Origin: Gracilaria gracilis | Lineage: Eukaryota; Rhodophyta; Florideophyceae; Gracilariales; Gracilariaceae | NCBI GenBank assembly: GCA_030374805.1 | Contig: JARGSG010000248.1 | Span: 62,001 to 126,000, forward strand | Direction: 5' to 3' | Length of the DNA stretch: 64,000 nucleotides | Shown: positions 22,809 through 32,736 of the stretch, in pieces | Layout of the letters: every line of letters starts with the position of its first letter | How positions within the stretch are numbered: position 1 is the stretch's first letter | Translations under genes and position numbers: made by a program | The notes under the pieces: generated by a model | Told to the model about the DNA's origin: nothing | The model's database searches: none | What the model saw: only the letters and a program-made list of their open reading frames with translations

Positions 22809-24506
22809 TCAAGCATCCCAAACAATGTCCTTCTCCGTCACCGTAGCGCCTACGTCATCTTCGATCACAACCTTATCCACACCTTGCAGTTTCATCATTG
22901 CCTCTACAGCCTTGTCACGCGCAACACGGGACGCCGCAACACGGCGACGCTCCAGACGTGTCTCTCTCAGATGCTCAAACAAACTTTCACGACGCGGTGC
23001 CAATTCCACCAGACGACGGAGATCAGCTGCACTTTCGAAGCACCTCGAGCCAGTACTTCTCTGCTTCAGTGCCTTTAACACGTTCTCAGCCGTGAGATGA
23101 CGACCGTATTGCGTACTGACCTTCACAGTGCCCGACTCTTCCACCTCACTCTCATTGACTAGAGATCGCGAGTTTATGAGAAACTTATCCACCAAGGCGA
23201 GCATCGTCAGTTTGTCACCTTCGCACTCCTTCTGAAGAAACACGGAGTCACGTACGGCCGATACACAAGGATACCCCTTCTCGTAGTCCCAGTTTCCAGT
23301 CCGACGGAATCCGCTGCGAATGTTGGCGTAAACCAGAGATTCCGACAGCGCGGTGCTAACGGCGTCAGCGACATCAAATACGTCCAGAACAGACCTGGTT
23401 CGAGATAAGCGATGAATCTCACGCTGTATGAATGACTTATAGGAACGGAAGACGCCCACATCCAGGGGCTGTAAGATATGGCTCGTATGCGACGGCAAGG
23501 CGACGACAATAATGCGATTGTCTCTAAGGTGCTGAAGTGTTCTGTACTGCAGATGCCCGGCGTAGCCATCCAGAAGAACCAAAAGGTACTTACCATTTCC
23601 GCGCAGTTCCTCCGTTTCCCTCACAAATTCCTTCGCCCAGTCCAAGAAAATCGCTTGGTCTACACCTGGGATCTCACGCTGGTAGAGGTAACACGGCGGT
23701 AAGAAATCATGCAGCGTCTGAAGTTTTCCGTTCAGAAAGCGGTAATGAGCACGTTTCCCCCAAAACACTACAACTGGTTTCCAAGCCTTTCCATCAGCTG
23801 AGATAATGGGCATAACAGTAACACGGTCATTCGCACCTTTCACCCTGACACTCTTCTGAATCAACACAGAGTTCTTGCTTCCTATACCTTTGCGCAGGCT
23901 ACGCCCCAGGATTTTGTTGACGGAGATTCCAGATTCGTCAAGATTGAAGACACGCCGAGGATCTACGATGCAGAATCTATCGATCAGGGACTCTACCAAC
24001 GCGAAATGTCTCGCGATCTTCTCCGGAGTGATATCCACACGGGAGTTTTCCACGATGCGCACGGACTTATACTGCAGCTTATGCCTTAAAATGAAGCGAT
24101 CCAACCAACCCAACGAAGGCCGGTTGTCTTTGAAACCGATTTTAAGCTGCCGATCAATGTCCAGAGAAGACACGAAAGTTTGCACCAGATCCCTTATGCC
24201 AACCTTCGTGAGCGGTGTGTTGTTGCTGCAGAAATACTGCACTGATTGCACGATCCTGACTTCTTCCTCGTTTGTCAGAGCCGGAGGCCGCCCTTCACTT
24301 CTATAATGGAGAACGATTTCAGTATGATGAGATGGTTGTACTCCCGGATACGCCATAATCCAGGTTTTGTAGGCCTGTCGGATCCGCCACTCGGAAAGGT
24401 TGAACTTGGATTGCAAGTCAAGAAAACTGGTGCTGTGAGCAAACCTCTCGAAGACGGCTCTTCGTAGCTCCTCGTGAATATCAGACACGGTTATATCGTC
24501 GGACAT
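22809..24506 (-). CDS. Transposase, DDE_1 superfamily, unit 9
   Basis: Intact 565-aa copy with the consensus protein. From this unit rightward the leader carries G at the A/G polymorphism, so units 9-11 form a sub-block sharing both variants. Confidence 0.92.
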   Translation of the reverse strand: MSDDITVSDIHEELRRAVFERFAHSTSFLDLQSKFNLSEWRIRQAYKTWIMAYPGVQPSHHTEIVLHYRSEGRPPALTNEEEVRIVQSVQYFCSNNTPLTKVGIRDLVQTFVSSLDIDRQLKIGFKDNRPSLGWLDRFILRHKLQYKSVRIVENSRVDITPEKIARHFALVESLIDRFCIVDPRRVFNLDESGISVNKILGRSLRKGIGSKNSVLIQKSVRVKGANDRVTVMPIISADGKAWKPVVVFWGKRAHYRFLNGKLQTLHDFLPPCYLYQREIPGVDQAIFLDWAKEFVRETEELRGNGKYLLVLLDGYAGHLQYRTLQHLRDNRIIVVALPSHTSHILQPLDVGVFRSYKSFIQREIHRLSRTRSVLDVFDVADAVSTALSESLVYANIRSGFRRTGNWDYEKGYPCVSAVRDSVFLQKECEGDKLTMLALVDKFLINSRSLVNESEVEESGTVKVSTQYGRHLTAENVLKALKQRSTGSRCFESAADLRRLVELAPRRESLFEHLRETRLERRRVAASRVARDKAVEAMMKLQGVDKVVIEDDVGATVTEKDIVWDA

Positions 24507-25446
24507 CTTTCGCTAGTACAATGGTTTGGCTTCGCTTTCTTGGCGTTCGTCAGTGGTGTCCATCAGTGCGTTGGACGAAGTTGTGCTGTGATTTCGCCTT
24601 TTGTAGTTGTCGTCGGGCTGCCGATAGGGGGTTTTCTACTGCAATGAGTGTCGATGGGGGATTTGGCAATGGTGGCGTATGTGGTTCTGCGGATGTGGAC
24701 TGAATTATGGCGTTTGTTCGATGTGGTTGACGGTTTTACATTTGTGAGGATGTACGGAACAATCTGCAGCGTTGTGTGCGCTAGCTGCCGCGAAGAGATT
24801 GTTCGAATATGAATCTCCCGATATAGGTGACGCAATGGTGGAGGAATTTGATATTGGCCACGGCTTGTTTTGGATAATGGGACTGTTTCGTTTGCGCAAT
24901 AACGTCCTGCTAAACAATGGCCATTGATTCGTTTGGATGTGTGGACTGTTTGTTTTGTAAACGTTTGACGACACTGCTCTCTCGGAAGATTACTCGAGAG
25001 AAGAGACATCCTCCGGTACTGGATTGCGTGCGTTTTCGTCATATGAATCTGCTACCATTGGCTAGACGGCGGAAGGTGACTGTTCTGCTAAGGGGTGGTG
25101 TCGCTCAAAGATATCGACTCATTAGTTTTAGAGAGGGACGATGTACTGTCGTGGTCGTCACAGACATGAAGCAGCCTGTGGCGAAGAAAGGGCCTTCACC
25201 ATATCGGTTATGAAAGGAGGAATTAAAATTTTTGCGAGGAGTTTGAGGGAGTTCTGTTAGCTAGAACTCTCAGCTTCCTAATGAGAGCGGGCGCGTGGTG
25301 CAAAAGCTAAAGACGCAATCTTCGCCCGCTCTTGAGACTACCACTTGAAGGATCATCATAAACGCATATAACTCAAACACTATGGCGTCATACAACACCT
25401 AAAACCACATAAATATTTGAGACACATCTCCTGAACCTAAGACATC

Positions 25447-27144
25447 TCAAGCATCCCAAACAATGTCCTTCTCCGTCACCGTAGCGCCTACGTCATCTTC
25501 GATCACAACCTTATCCACACCTTGCAGTTTCATCATTGCCTCTACAGCCTTGTCACGCGCAACACGGGACGCCGCAACACGGCGACGCTCCAGACGTGTC
25601 TCTCTCAGATGCTCAAACAAACTTTCACGACGCGGTGCCAATTCCACCAGACGACGGAGATCAGCTGCACTTTCGAAGCACCTCGAGCCAGTACTTCTCT
25701 GCTTCAGTGCCTTTAACACGTTCTCAGCCGTGAGATGACGACCGTATTGCGTACTGACCTTCACAGTGCCCGACTCTTCCACCTCACTCTCATTGACTAG
25801 AGATCGCGAGTTTATGAGAAACTTATCCACCAAGGCGAGCATCGTCAGTTTGTCACCTTCGCACTCCTTCTGAAGAAACACGGAGTCACGTACGGCCGAT
25901 ACACAAGGATACCCCTTCTCGTAGTCCCAGTTTCCAGTCCGACGGAATCCGCTGCGAATGTTGGCGTAAACCAGAGATTCCGACAGCGCGGTGCTAACGG
26001 CGTCAGCGACATCAAATACGTCCAGAACAGACCTGGTTCGAGATAAGCGATGAATCTCACGCTGTATGAATGACTTATAGGAACGGAAGACGCCCACATC
26101 CAGGGGCTGTAAGATATGGCTCGTATGCGACGGCAAGGCGACGACAATAATGCGATTGTCTCTAAGGTGCTGAAGTGTTCTGTACTGCAGATGCCCGGCG
26201 TAGCCATCCAGAAGAACCAAAAGGTACTTACCATTTCCGCGCAGTTCCTCCGTTTCCCTCACAAATTCCTTCGCCCAGTCCAAGAAAATCGCTTGGTCTA
26301 CACCTGGGATCTCACGCTGGTAGAGGTAACACGGCGGTAAGAAATCATGCAGCGTCTGAAGTTTTCCGTTCAGAAAGCGGTAATGAGCACGTTTCCCCCA
26401 AAACACTACAACTGGTTTCCAAGCCTTTCCATCAGCTGAGATAATGGGCATAACAGTAACACGGTCATTCGCACCTTTCACCCTGACACTCTTCTGAATC
26501 AACACAGAGTTCTTGCTTCCTATACCTTTGCGCAGGCTACGCCCCAGGATTTTGTTGACGGAGATTCCAGATTCGTCAAGATTGAAGACACGCCGAGGAT
26601 CTACGATGCAGAATCTATCGATCAGGGACTCTACCAACGCGAAATGTCTCGCGATCTTCTCCGGAGTGATATCCACACGGGAGTTTTCCACGATGCGCAC
26701 GGACTTATACTGCAGCTTATGCCTTAAAATGAAGCGATCCAACCAACCCAACGAAGGCCGGTTGTCTTTGAAACCGATTTTAAGCTGCCGATCAATGTCC
26801 AGAGAAGACACGAAAGTTTGCACCAGATCCCTTATGCCAACCTTCGTGAGCGGTGTGTTGTTGCTGCAGAAATACTGCACTGATTGCACGATCCTGACTT
26901 CTTCCTCGTTTGTCAGAGCCGGAGGCCGCCCTTCACTTCTATAATGGAGAACGATTTCAGTATGATGAGATGGTTGTACTCCCGGATACGCCATAATCCA
27001 GGTTTTGTAGGCCTGTCGGATCCGCCACTCGGAAAGGTTGAACTTGGATTGCAAGTCAAGAAAACTGGTGCTGTGAGCAAACCTCTCGAAGACGGCTCTT
27101 CGTAGCTCCTCGTGAATATCAGACACGGTTATATCGTCGGACAT
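25447..27144 (-). CDS. Transposase, DDE_1 superfamily, unit 10
   Basis: Intact 565-aa copy with the consensus protein. The unit has one private base change in the leader (plus-strand T at 27676 in place of G), outside the transposase. Confidence 0.92.
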   Translation of the reverse strand: MSDDITVSDIHEELRRAVFERFAHSTSFLDLQSKFNLSEWRIRQAYKTWIMAYPGVQPSHHTEIVLHYRSEGRPPALTNEEEVRIVQSVQYFCSNNTPLTKVGIRDLVQTFVSSLDIDRQLKIGFKDNRPSLGWLDRFILRHKLQYKSVRIVENSRVDITPEKIARHFALVESLIDRFCIVDPRRVFNLDESGISVNKILGRSLRKGIGSKNSVLIQKSVRVKGANDRVTVMPIISADGKAWKPVVVFWGKRAHYRFLNGKLQTLHDFLPPCYLYQREIPGVDQAIFLDWAKEFVRETEELRGNGKYLLVLLDGYAGHLQYRTLQHLRDNRIIVVALPSHTSHILQPLDVGVFRSYKSFIQREIHRLSRTRSVLDVFDVADAVSTALSESLVYANIRSGFRRTGNWDYEKGYPCVSAVRDSVFLQKECEGDKLTMLALVDKFLINSRSLVNESEVEESGTVKVSTQYGRHLTAENVLKALKQRSTGSRCFESAADLRRLVELAPRRESLFEHLRETRLERRRVAASRVARDKAVEAMMKLQGVDKVVIEDDVGATVTEKDIVWDA

Positions 27145-28084
27145 CTTTCGCTAGTACAATGGTTTGGCTTCGCTTTCTTGGCGTTCGTCAGTGGTGTCCA
27201 TCAGTGCGTTGGACGAAGTTGTGCTGTGATTTCGCCTTTTGTAGTTGTCGTCGGGCTGCCGATAGGGGGTTTTCTACTGCAATGAGTGTCGATGGGGGAT
27301 TTGGCAATGGTGGCGTATGTGGTTCTGCGGATGTGGACTGAATTATGGCGTTTGTTCGATGTGGTTGACGGTTTTACATTTGTGAGGATGTACGGAACAA
27401 TCTGCAGCGTTGTGTGCGCTAGCTGCCGCGAAGAGATTGTTCGAATATGAATCTCCCGATATAGGTGACGCAATGGTGGAGGAATTTGATATTGGCCACG
27501 GCTTGTTTTGGATAATGGGACTGTTTCGTTTGCGCAATAACGTCCTGCTAAACAATGGCCATTGATTCGTTTGGATGTGTGGACTGTTTGTTTTGTAAAC
27601 GTTTGACGACACTGCTCTCTCGGAAGATTACTCGAGAGAAGAGACATCCTCCGGTACTGGATTGCGTGCGTTTTCTTCATATGAATCTGCTACCATTGGC
27701 TAGACGGCGGAAGGTGACTGTTCTGCTAAGGGGTGGTGTCGCTCAAAGATATCGACTCATTAGTTTTAGAGAGGGACGATGTACTGTCGTGGTCGTCACA
27801 GACATGAAGCAGCCTGTGGCGAAGAAAGGGCCTTCACCATATCGGTTATGAAAGGAGGAATTAAAATTTTTGCGAGGAGTTTGAGGGAGTTCTGTTAGCT
27901 AGAACTCTCAGCTTCCTAATGAGAGCGGGCGCGTGGTGCAAAAGCTAAAGACGCAATCTTCGCCCGCTCTTGAGACTACCACTTGAAGGATCATCATAAA
28001 CGCATATAACTCAAACACTATGGCGTCATACAACACCTAAAACCACATAAATATTTGAGACACATCTCCTGAACCTAAGACATC

Positions 28085-29782
28085 TCAAGCATCCCAAACA
28101 ATGTCCTTCTCCGTCACCGTAGCGCCTACGTCATCTTCGATCACAACCTTATCCACACCTTGCAGTTTCATCATTGCCTCTACAGCCTTGTCACGCGCAA
28201 CACGGGACGCCGCAACACGGCGACGCTCCAGACGTGTCTCTCTCAGATGCTCAAACAAACTTTCACGACGCGGTGCCAATTCCACCAGACGACGGAGATC
28301 AGCTGCACTTTCGAAGCACCTCGAGCCAGTACTTCTCTGCTTCAGTGCCTTTAACACGTTCTCAGCCGTGAGATGACGACCGTATTGCGTACTGACCTTC
28401 ACAGTGCCCGACTCTTCCACCTCACTCTCATTGACTAGAGATCGCGAGTTTATGAGAAACTTATCCACCAAGGCGAGCATCGTCAGTTTGTCACCTTCGC
28501 ACTCCTTCTGAAGAAACACGGAGTCACGTACGGCCGATACACAAGGATACCCCTTCTCGTAGTCCCAGTTTCCAGTCCGACGGAATCCGCTGCGAATGTT
28601 GGCGTAAACCAGAGATTCCGACAGCGCGGTGCTAACGGCGTCAGCGACATCAAATACGTCCAGAACAGACCTGGTTCGAGATAAGCGATGAATCTCACGC
28701 TGTATGAATGACTTATAGGAACGGAAGACGCCCACATCCAGGGGCTGTAAGATATGGCTCGTATGCGACGGCAAGGCGACGACAATAATGCGATTGTCTC
28801 TAAGGTGCTGAAGTGTTCTGTACTGCAGATGCCCGGCGTAGCCATCCAGAAGAACCAAAAGGTACTTACCATTTCCGCGCAGTTCCTCCGTTTCCCTCAC
28901 AAATTCCTTCGCCCAGTCCAAGAAAATCGCTTGGTCTACACCTGGGATCTCACGCTGGTAGAGGTAACACGGCGGTAAGAAATCATGCAGCGTCTGAAGT
29001 TTTCCGTTCAGAAAGCGGTAATGAGCACGTTTCCCCCAAAACACTACAACTGGTTTCCAAGCCTTTCCATCAGCTGAGATAATGGGCATAACAGTAACAC
29101 GGTCATTCGCACCTTTCACCCTGACACTCTTCTGAATCAACACAGAGTTCTTGCTTCCTATACCTTTGCGCAGGCTACGCCCCAGGATTTTGTTGACGGA
29201 GATTCCAGATTCGTCAAGATTGAAGACACGCCGAGGATCTACGATGCAGAATCTATCGATCAGGGACTCTACCAACGCGAAATGTCTCGCGATCTTCTCC
29301 GGAGTGATATCCACACGGGAGTTTTCCACGATGCGCACGGACTTATACTGCAGCTTATGCCTTAAAATGAAGCGATCCAACCAACCCAACGAAGGCCGGT
29401 TGTCTTTGAAACCGATTTTAAGCTGCCGATCAATGTCCAGAGAAGACACGAAAGTTTGCACCAGATCCCTTATGCCAACCTTCGTGAGCGGTGTGTTGTT
29501 GCTGCAGAAATACTGCACTGATTGCACGATCCTGACTTCTTCCTCGTTTGTCAGAGCCGGAGGCCGCCCTTCACTTCTATAATGGAGAACGATTTCAGTA
29601 TGATGAGATGGTTGTACTCCCGGATACGCCATAATCCAGGTTTTGTAGGCCTGTCGGATCCGCCACTCGGAAAGGTTGAACTTGGATTGCAAGTCAAGAA
29701 AACTGGTGCTGTGAGCAAACCTCTCGAAGACGGCTCTTCGTAGCTCCTCGTGAATATCAGACACGGTTATATCGTCGGACAT
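28085..29782 (-). CDS. Transposase, DDE_1 superfamily, unit 11 (last of the array)
   Basis: Intact 565-aa copy with the consensus protein. Its leader lacks one G of a GGG run near 30155, which makes the unit 2637 bp and is the only deletion seen in any unit. The right end passes through TA (30533-30534) into unrelated DNA. Confidence 0.92.
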   Translation of the reverse strand: MSDDITVSDIHEELRRAVFERFAHSTSFLDLQSKFNLSEWRIRQAYKTWIMAYPGVQPSHHTEIVLHYRSEGRPPALTNEEEVRIVQSVQYFCSNNTPLTKVGIRDLVQTFVSSLDIDRQLKIGFKDNRPSLGWLDRFILRHKLQYKSVRIVENSRVDITPEKIARHFALVESLIDRFCIVDPRRVFNLDESGISVNKILGRSLRKGIGSKNSVLIQKSVRVKGANDRVTVMPIISADGKAWKPVVVFWGKRAHYRFLNGKLQTLHDFLPPCYLYQREIPGVDQAIFLDWAKEFVRETEELRGNGKYLLVLLDGYAGHLQYRTLQHLRDNRIIVVALPSHTSHILQPLDVGVFRSYKSFIQREIHRLSRTRSVLDVFDVADAVSTALSESLVYANIRSGFRRTGNWDYEKGYPCVSAVRDSVFLQKECEGDKLTMLALVDKFLINSRSLVNESEVEESGTVKVSTQYGRHLTAENVLKALKQRSTGSRCFESAADLRRLVELAPRRESLFEHLRETRLERRRVAASRVARDKAVEAMMKLQGVDKVVIEDDVGATVTEKDIVWDA

Positions 29783-30534
29783 CTTTCGCTAGTACAATGG
29801 TTTGGCTTCGCTTTCTTGGCGTTCGTCAGTGGTGTCCATCAGTGCGTTGGACGAAGTTGTGCTGTGATTTCGCCTTTTGTAGTTGTCGTCGGGCTGCCGA
29901 TAGGGGGTTTTCTACTGCAATGAGTGTCGATGGGGGATTTGGCAATGGTGGCGTATGTGGTTCTGCGGATGTGGACTGAATTATGGCGTTTGTTCGATGT
30001 GGTTGACGGTTTTACATTTGTGAGGATGTACGGAACAATCTGCAGCGTTGTGTGCGCTAGCTGCCGCGAAGAGATTGTTCGAATATGAATCTCCCGATAT
30101 AGGTGACGCAATGGTGGAGGAATTTGATATTGGCCACGGCTTGTTTTGGATAATGGACTGTTTCGTTTGCGCAATAACGTCCTGCTAAACAATGGCCATT
30201 GATTCGTTTGGATGTGTGGACTGTTTGTTTTGTAAACGTTTGACGACACTGCTCTCTCGGAAGATTACTCGAGAGAAGAGACATCCTCCGGTACTGGATT
30301 GCGTGCGTTTTCGTCATATGAATCTGCTACCATTGGCTAGACGGCGGAAGGTGACTGTTCTGCTAAGGGGTGGTGTCGCTCAAAGATATCGACTCATTAG
30401 TTTTAGAGAGGGACGATGTACTGTCGTGGTCGTCACAGACATGAAGCAGCCTGTGGCGAAGAAAGGGCCTTCACCATATCGGTTATGAAAGGAGGAATTA
30501 AAATTTTTGCGAGGAGTTTGAGGGAGTTCTGTTA

Positions 30535-30870
30535 CAGAAGTTCGAGACAGCGTGGGGGCATCCATCTCCGATGAGATATGAAAATATCCCTTCAAGGGCC
30601 GTGTGCAATTCTGGAAAATAGCCCGAAATCTGTTTTCACGCATGAGACAAAACGGACACTTGGCGGCTTGATCAGCATTTGTTGAAGATCAGAGGAGGTC
30701 TTCATCCAATAGTATACACGACTAATGGCTACTATTGTAGCTATAAGCAAGTCGGTTCAAAAGGGTTAAATGCTTCATGACAAACTGTGTACCTTTACAA
30801 TAGCCTGTGCGTGTCGCACGCTTCATGTCCCGTAGGAAAAGCTGTTCATGGCTCTCACCATCGATGTAGC
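30535..30870. other. Right flank of the transposon array, no gene seen
   Basis: Unrelated sequence begins directly after the terminal TA. The first bases (CAGAAGTTC) form a small palindrome with the transposon end TTCTG around TTA, which may be chance or may mark the original insertion site. I see no coding region. This stretch also holds the 3' flank of the neighbouring minus-strand GTPase gene. Confidence 0.5.
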
Positions 30871-31686
30871 TCAAAACATGAAGTATACTCTGTAATAGAT
30901 GTTTTCCATCGTTTCATTAAATTTCCTTCCTGCCCTACGGCAAAAGAGACGAAAAGGTCCTTTTTGTCGTTTGGGGTATTGCTCAATATATTGATTGAGT
31001 TTTGTTTGCAACTCTTCCACCTTCTGTTTCAACGCCTCGACAGTATCGTTGAACATTTCCACATTTATGGAGAAGTCTTCGTTCCTCGGCAGCGTGAAGA
31101 ACGGTGCCTTTTGCACAAACGCTTTAAACTGCGTTGAATCGTCTCTGAGAAGAAAGTTCGGTTTCCCAGCAGCACGATGTACAAACGGCATATAACCAAT
31201 GTTATCGACTGGTGCTACAGAATTTATCGGTATCTCCAACTTTGCCTTCTGTTTCTGATCTTTGAGAAGCTCTAGTACCTCCGGTTCACACTTATTGAGA
31301 ATAACAGAAAAATTTTGTGCAGTTTCAACACCAACTTTTTCAATCGCATCCAAGATCACTTTCATGGTGGCCAAATCATTGTTCCGCAGTCGGCCTGCTT
31401 CAAGTGTCAAAACAAAGATGAGCTTAATTTTTCCCCCGTTTCTGAACGCACTCGCGATCTCGCTCGCAGCTCTTTCACGGATGTGGACATCGTCCAACCC
31501 AGGTGTATCCGTGTACAAGACATCTCGCACTCTTTTGGTATCCAGAGCAGTAGTGAGCCCGCTTCCAATAGATATTCCGGACTTGAATGCACACCATCCG
31601 ATGATGCAATTCAGAATGGAGGACTTCCCGCAGCCTGGGTTTCCAGCGACGATGACACGTTCTCGATAGCCTCCTTGATGTATCAT
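30871..31686 (-). CDS. P-loop GTPase, AIG1/MMR_HSR1-like (paralogue 1)
   Basis: This 271-aa protein has the motifs of a regulatory GTPase of the TRAFAC/septin-like class. G1 is GNPGCGKSS at 15-23, G3 is DTPGLDD at 60-66 and G4 is NKCE at 131-134. A conserved block FKSGISIGSGLT (34-45) covers the switch I region and is shared with the two neighbouring paralogues. After the G domain comes a paralogue-specific segment and a predicted coiled coil at ~210-240 (VEALKQKVEELQ), then a basic Arg/Lys tail. It has no transmembrane helix. AIG1-like GTPases often oligomerise on membranes and act in stress or immune responses, but nothing here fixes its role. The start lies only 14 residues before the P-loop; no longer ATG-started form is obvious, though an upstream exon cannot be excluded. 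Confidence 0.8.
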   Translation of the reverse strand: MIHQGGYRERVIVAGNPGCGKSSILNCIIGWCAFKSGISIGSGLTTALDTKRVRDVLYTDTPGLDDVHIRERAASEIASAFRNGGKIKLIFVLTLEAGRLRNNDLATMKVILDAIEKVGVETAQNFSVILNKCEPEVLELLKDQKQKAKLEIPINSVAPVDNIGYMPFVHRAAGKPNFLLRDDSTQFKAFVQKAPFFTLPRNEDFSINVEMFNDTVEALKQKVEELQTKLNQYIEQYPKRQKGPFRLFCRRAGRKFNETMENIYYRVYFMF

Positions 31687-32736
31687 TGCCTGACAAGAAG
31701 AAAAGGGTTGAGATTTGAGATTATCGGAGATTTGAGAGTATCAGGAGGGGAGAAAGGACTCCGTTTACTAAGCAAGCGAAGAGGTTAGATCAGCTGCGAT
31801 GTTGGAGTTGTTGGCACGAGTGAGGTGGAGTGAGGTGGAGGTGTTGGGGCACCATGGACTTCCAAACGGCGGTGCAGAAAGTATTCTGCGCCTTGCACAG
31901 CAGAAGTTGTGCGAAACGCAGGCGAAGAGTTACAGTACTACCTTCGGAATACCTTTGTACCCTTGCGCAATGCAGAGGAAGGCAAACGGCTCTAGACTCT
32001 CAAAGCTGTGGACAACACTCATACGAATGATACGTACTCATTTAGTTGGCTACAGTAACTTACCCTAGGGAAACCATGCTTCAGGCATGATGCTTGACAA
32101 CAAGTGGGTCCTGCATACAGCGCCAACGAAGATAAGGCAGGCATCGAACGATACAACTGTGGAGGCGAACACGTTACGGACCGCAGGGCGGGAGTAGATA
32201 AGAACAAGTGCTGTCGAGAAGGCAGCCAGCCACTGCGAAAGTGCCACGGACGGTGGACAGAGCTTGTCAAGTTTGCCAACAAGGATTCCAGGTAACTTGG
32301 AAACTGTTACAGTACAAGTATAATGCAGCATCAAGGCTAAAGTTACGTAAGTTCTTATTACAGTACAGTACACGTTACGTCACGCAACATATTATGTTAC
32401 GTAATACTGTTCTGATTGCATGAGGCCCAGGTCCATGTGGTAACGTTCTCCCCTGTATGATATCTACCGAAGGATTCCTCTGCCAACTCGGATCTGAACG
32501 CCTTTTAATTGTTGGGATCCGAGTGGGCACTGCGGAGTTTCCCCGTGACAGATCCAATAACGTTATCTATCCTGTTTTCAAAGTCCGCCCGGGAGACATT
32601 TGCCCTATGTGTTGGCGTAACTCGAACGGAATCGCAATTGGATGTCCTCCGTCGCATCACCCGCTTCTGCACATCGCACAGTTTCAGTTTCTGAGTTCCT
32701 GCAGTGAAGAAGGTCGTAAATTGCGGATCACCGAAC
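31687..32736. other. Shared divergent promoter region of two GTPase genes
   Basis: About 1 kb between divergently transcribed paralogues, with no convincing gene. Frames of 60-110 codons occur on both strands without recognisable motifs. The stretch carries several copies of the short palindromic motif TACAGTAC (31931, 32308, 32359, 32364) and AT-rich ACGT-containing palindromes around 32370-32405. Confidence 0.45.

Larger units (their letters stand above)
1496..30534 (-). mobile_element. Tandem array of 11 head-to-tail pogo/Tigger-like DNA transposons
   Basis: Eleven units lie in the same orientation. Their starts are 1496, 4134, 6772, 9410, 12048, 14698, 17342, 19982, 22620, 25258 and 27896, and the array ends at the TA at 30533-30534. 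Unit length is exactly 2638 bp in units 1-4 and 8-10, 2637 in unit 11, and 2650, 2644 and 2640 in units 5, 6 and 7. Each unit has a 565-codon transposase on the minus strand, a ~187-bp 3' flank and a ~750-bp 5' leader. Adjacent units share a single TA, the target dinucleotide of the Tc1/mariner/pogo superfamily. The ends form an imperfect terminal inverted repeat whose common core is AGAACTC. Intact units differ at only a handful of positions, so the amplification is very recent. Confidence 0.93.
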
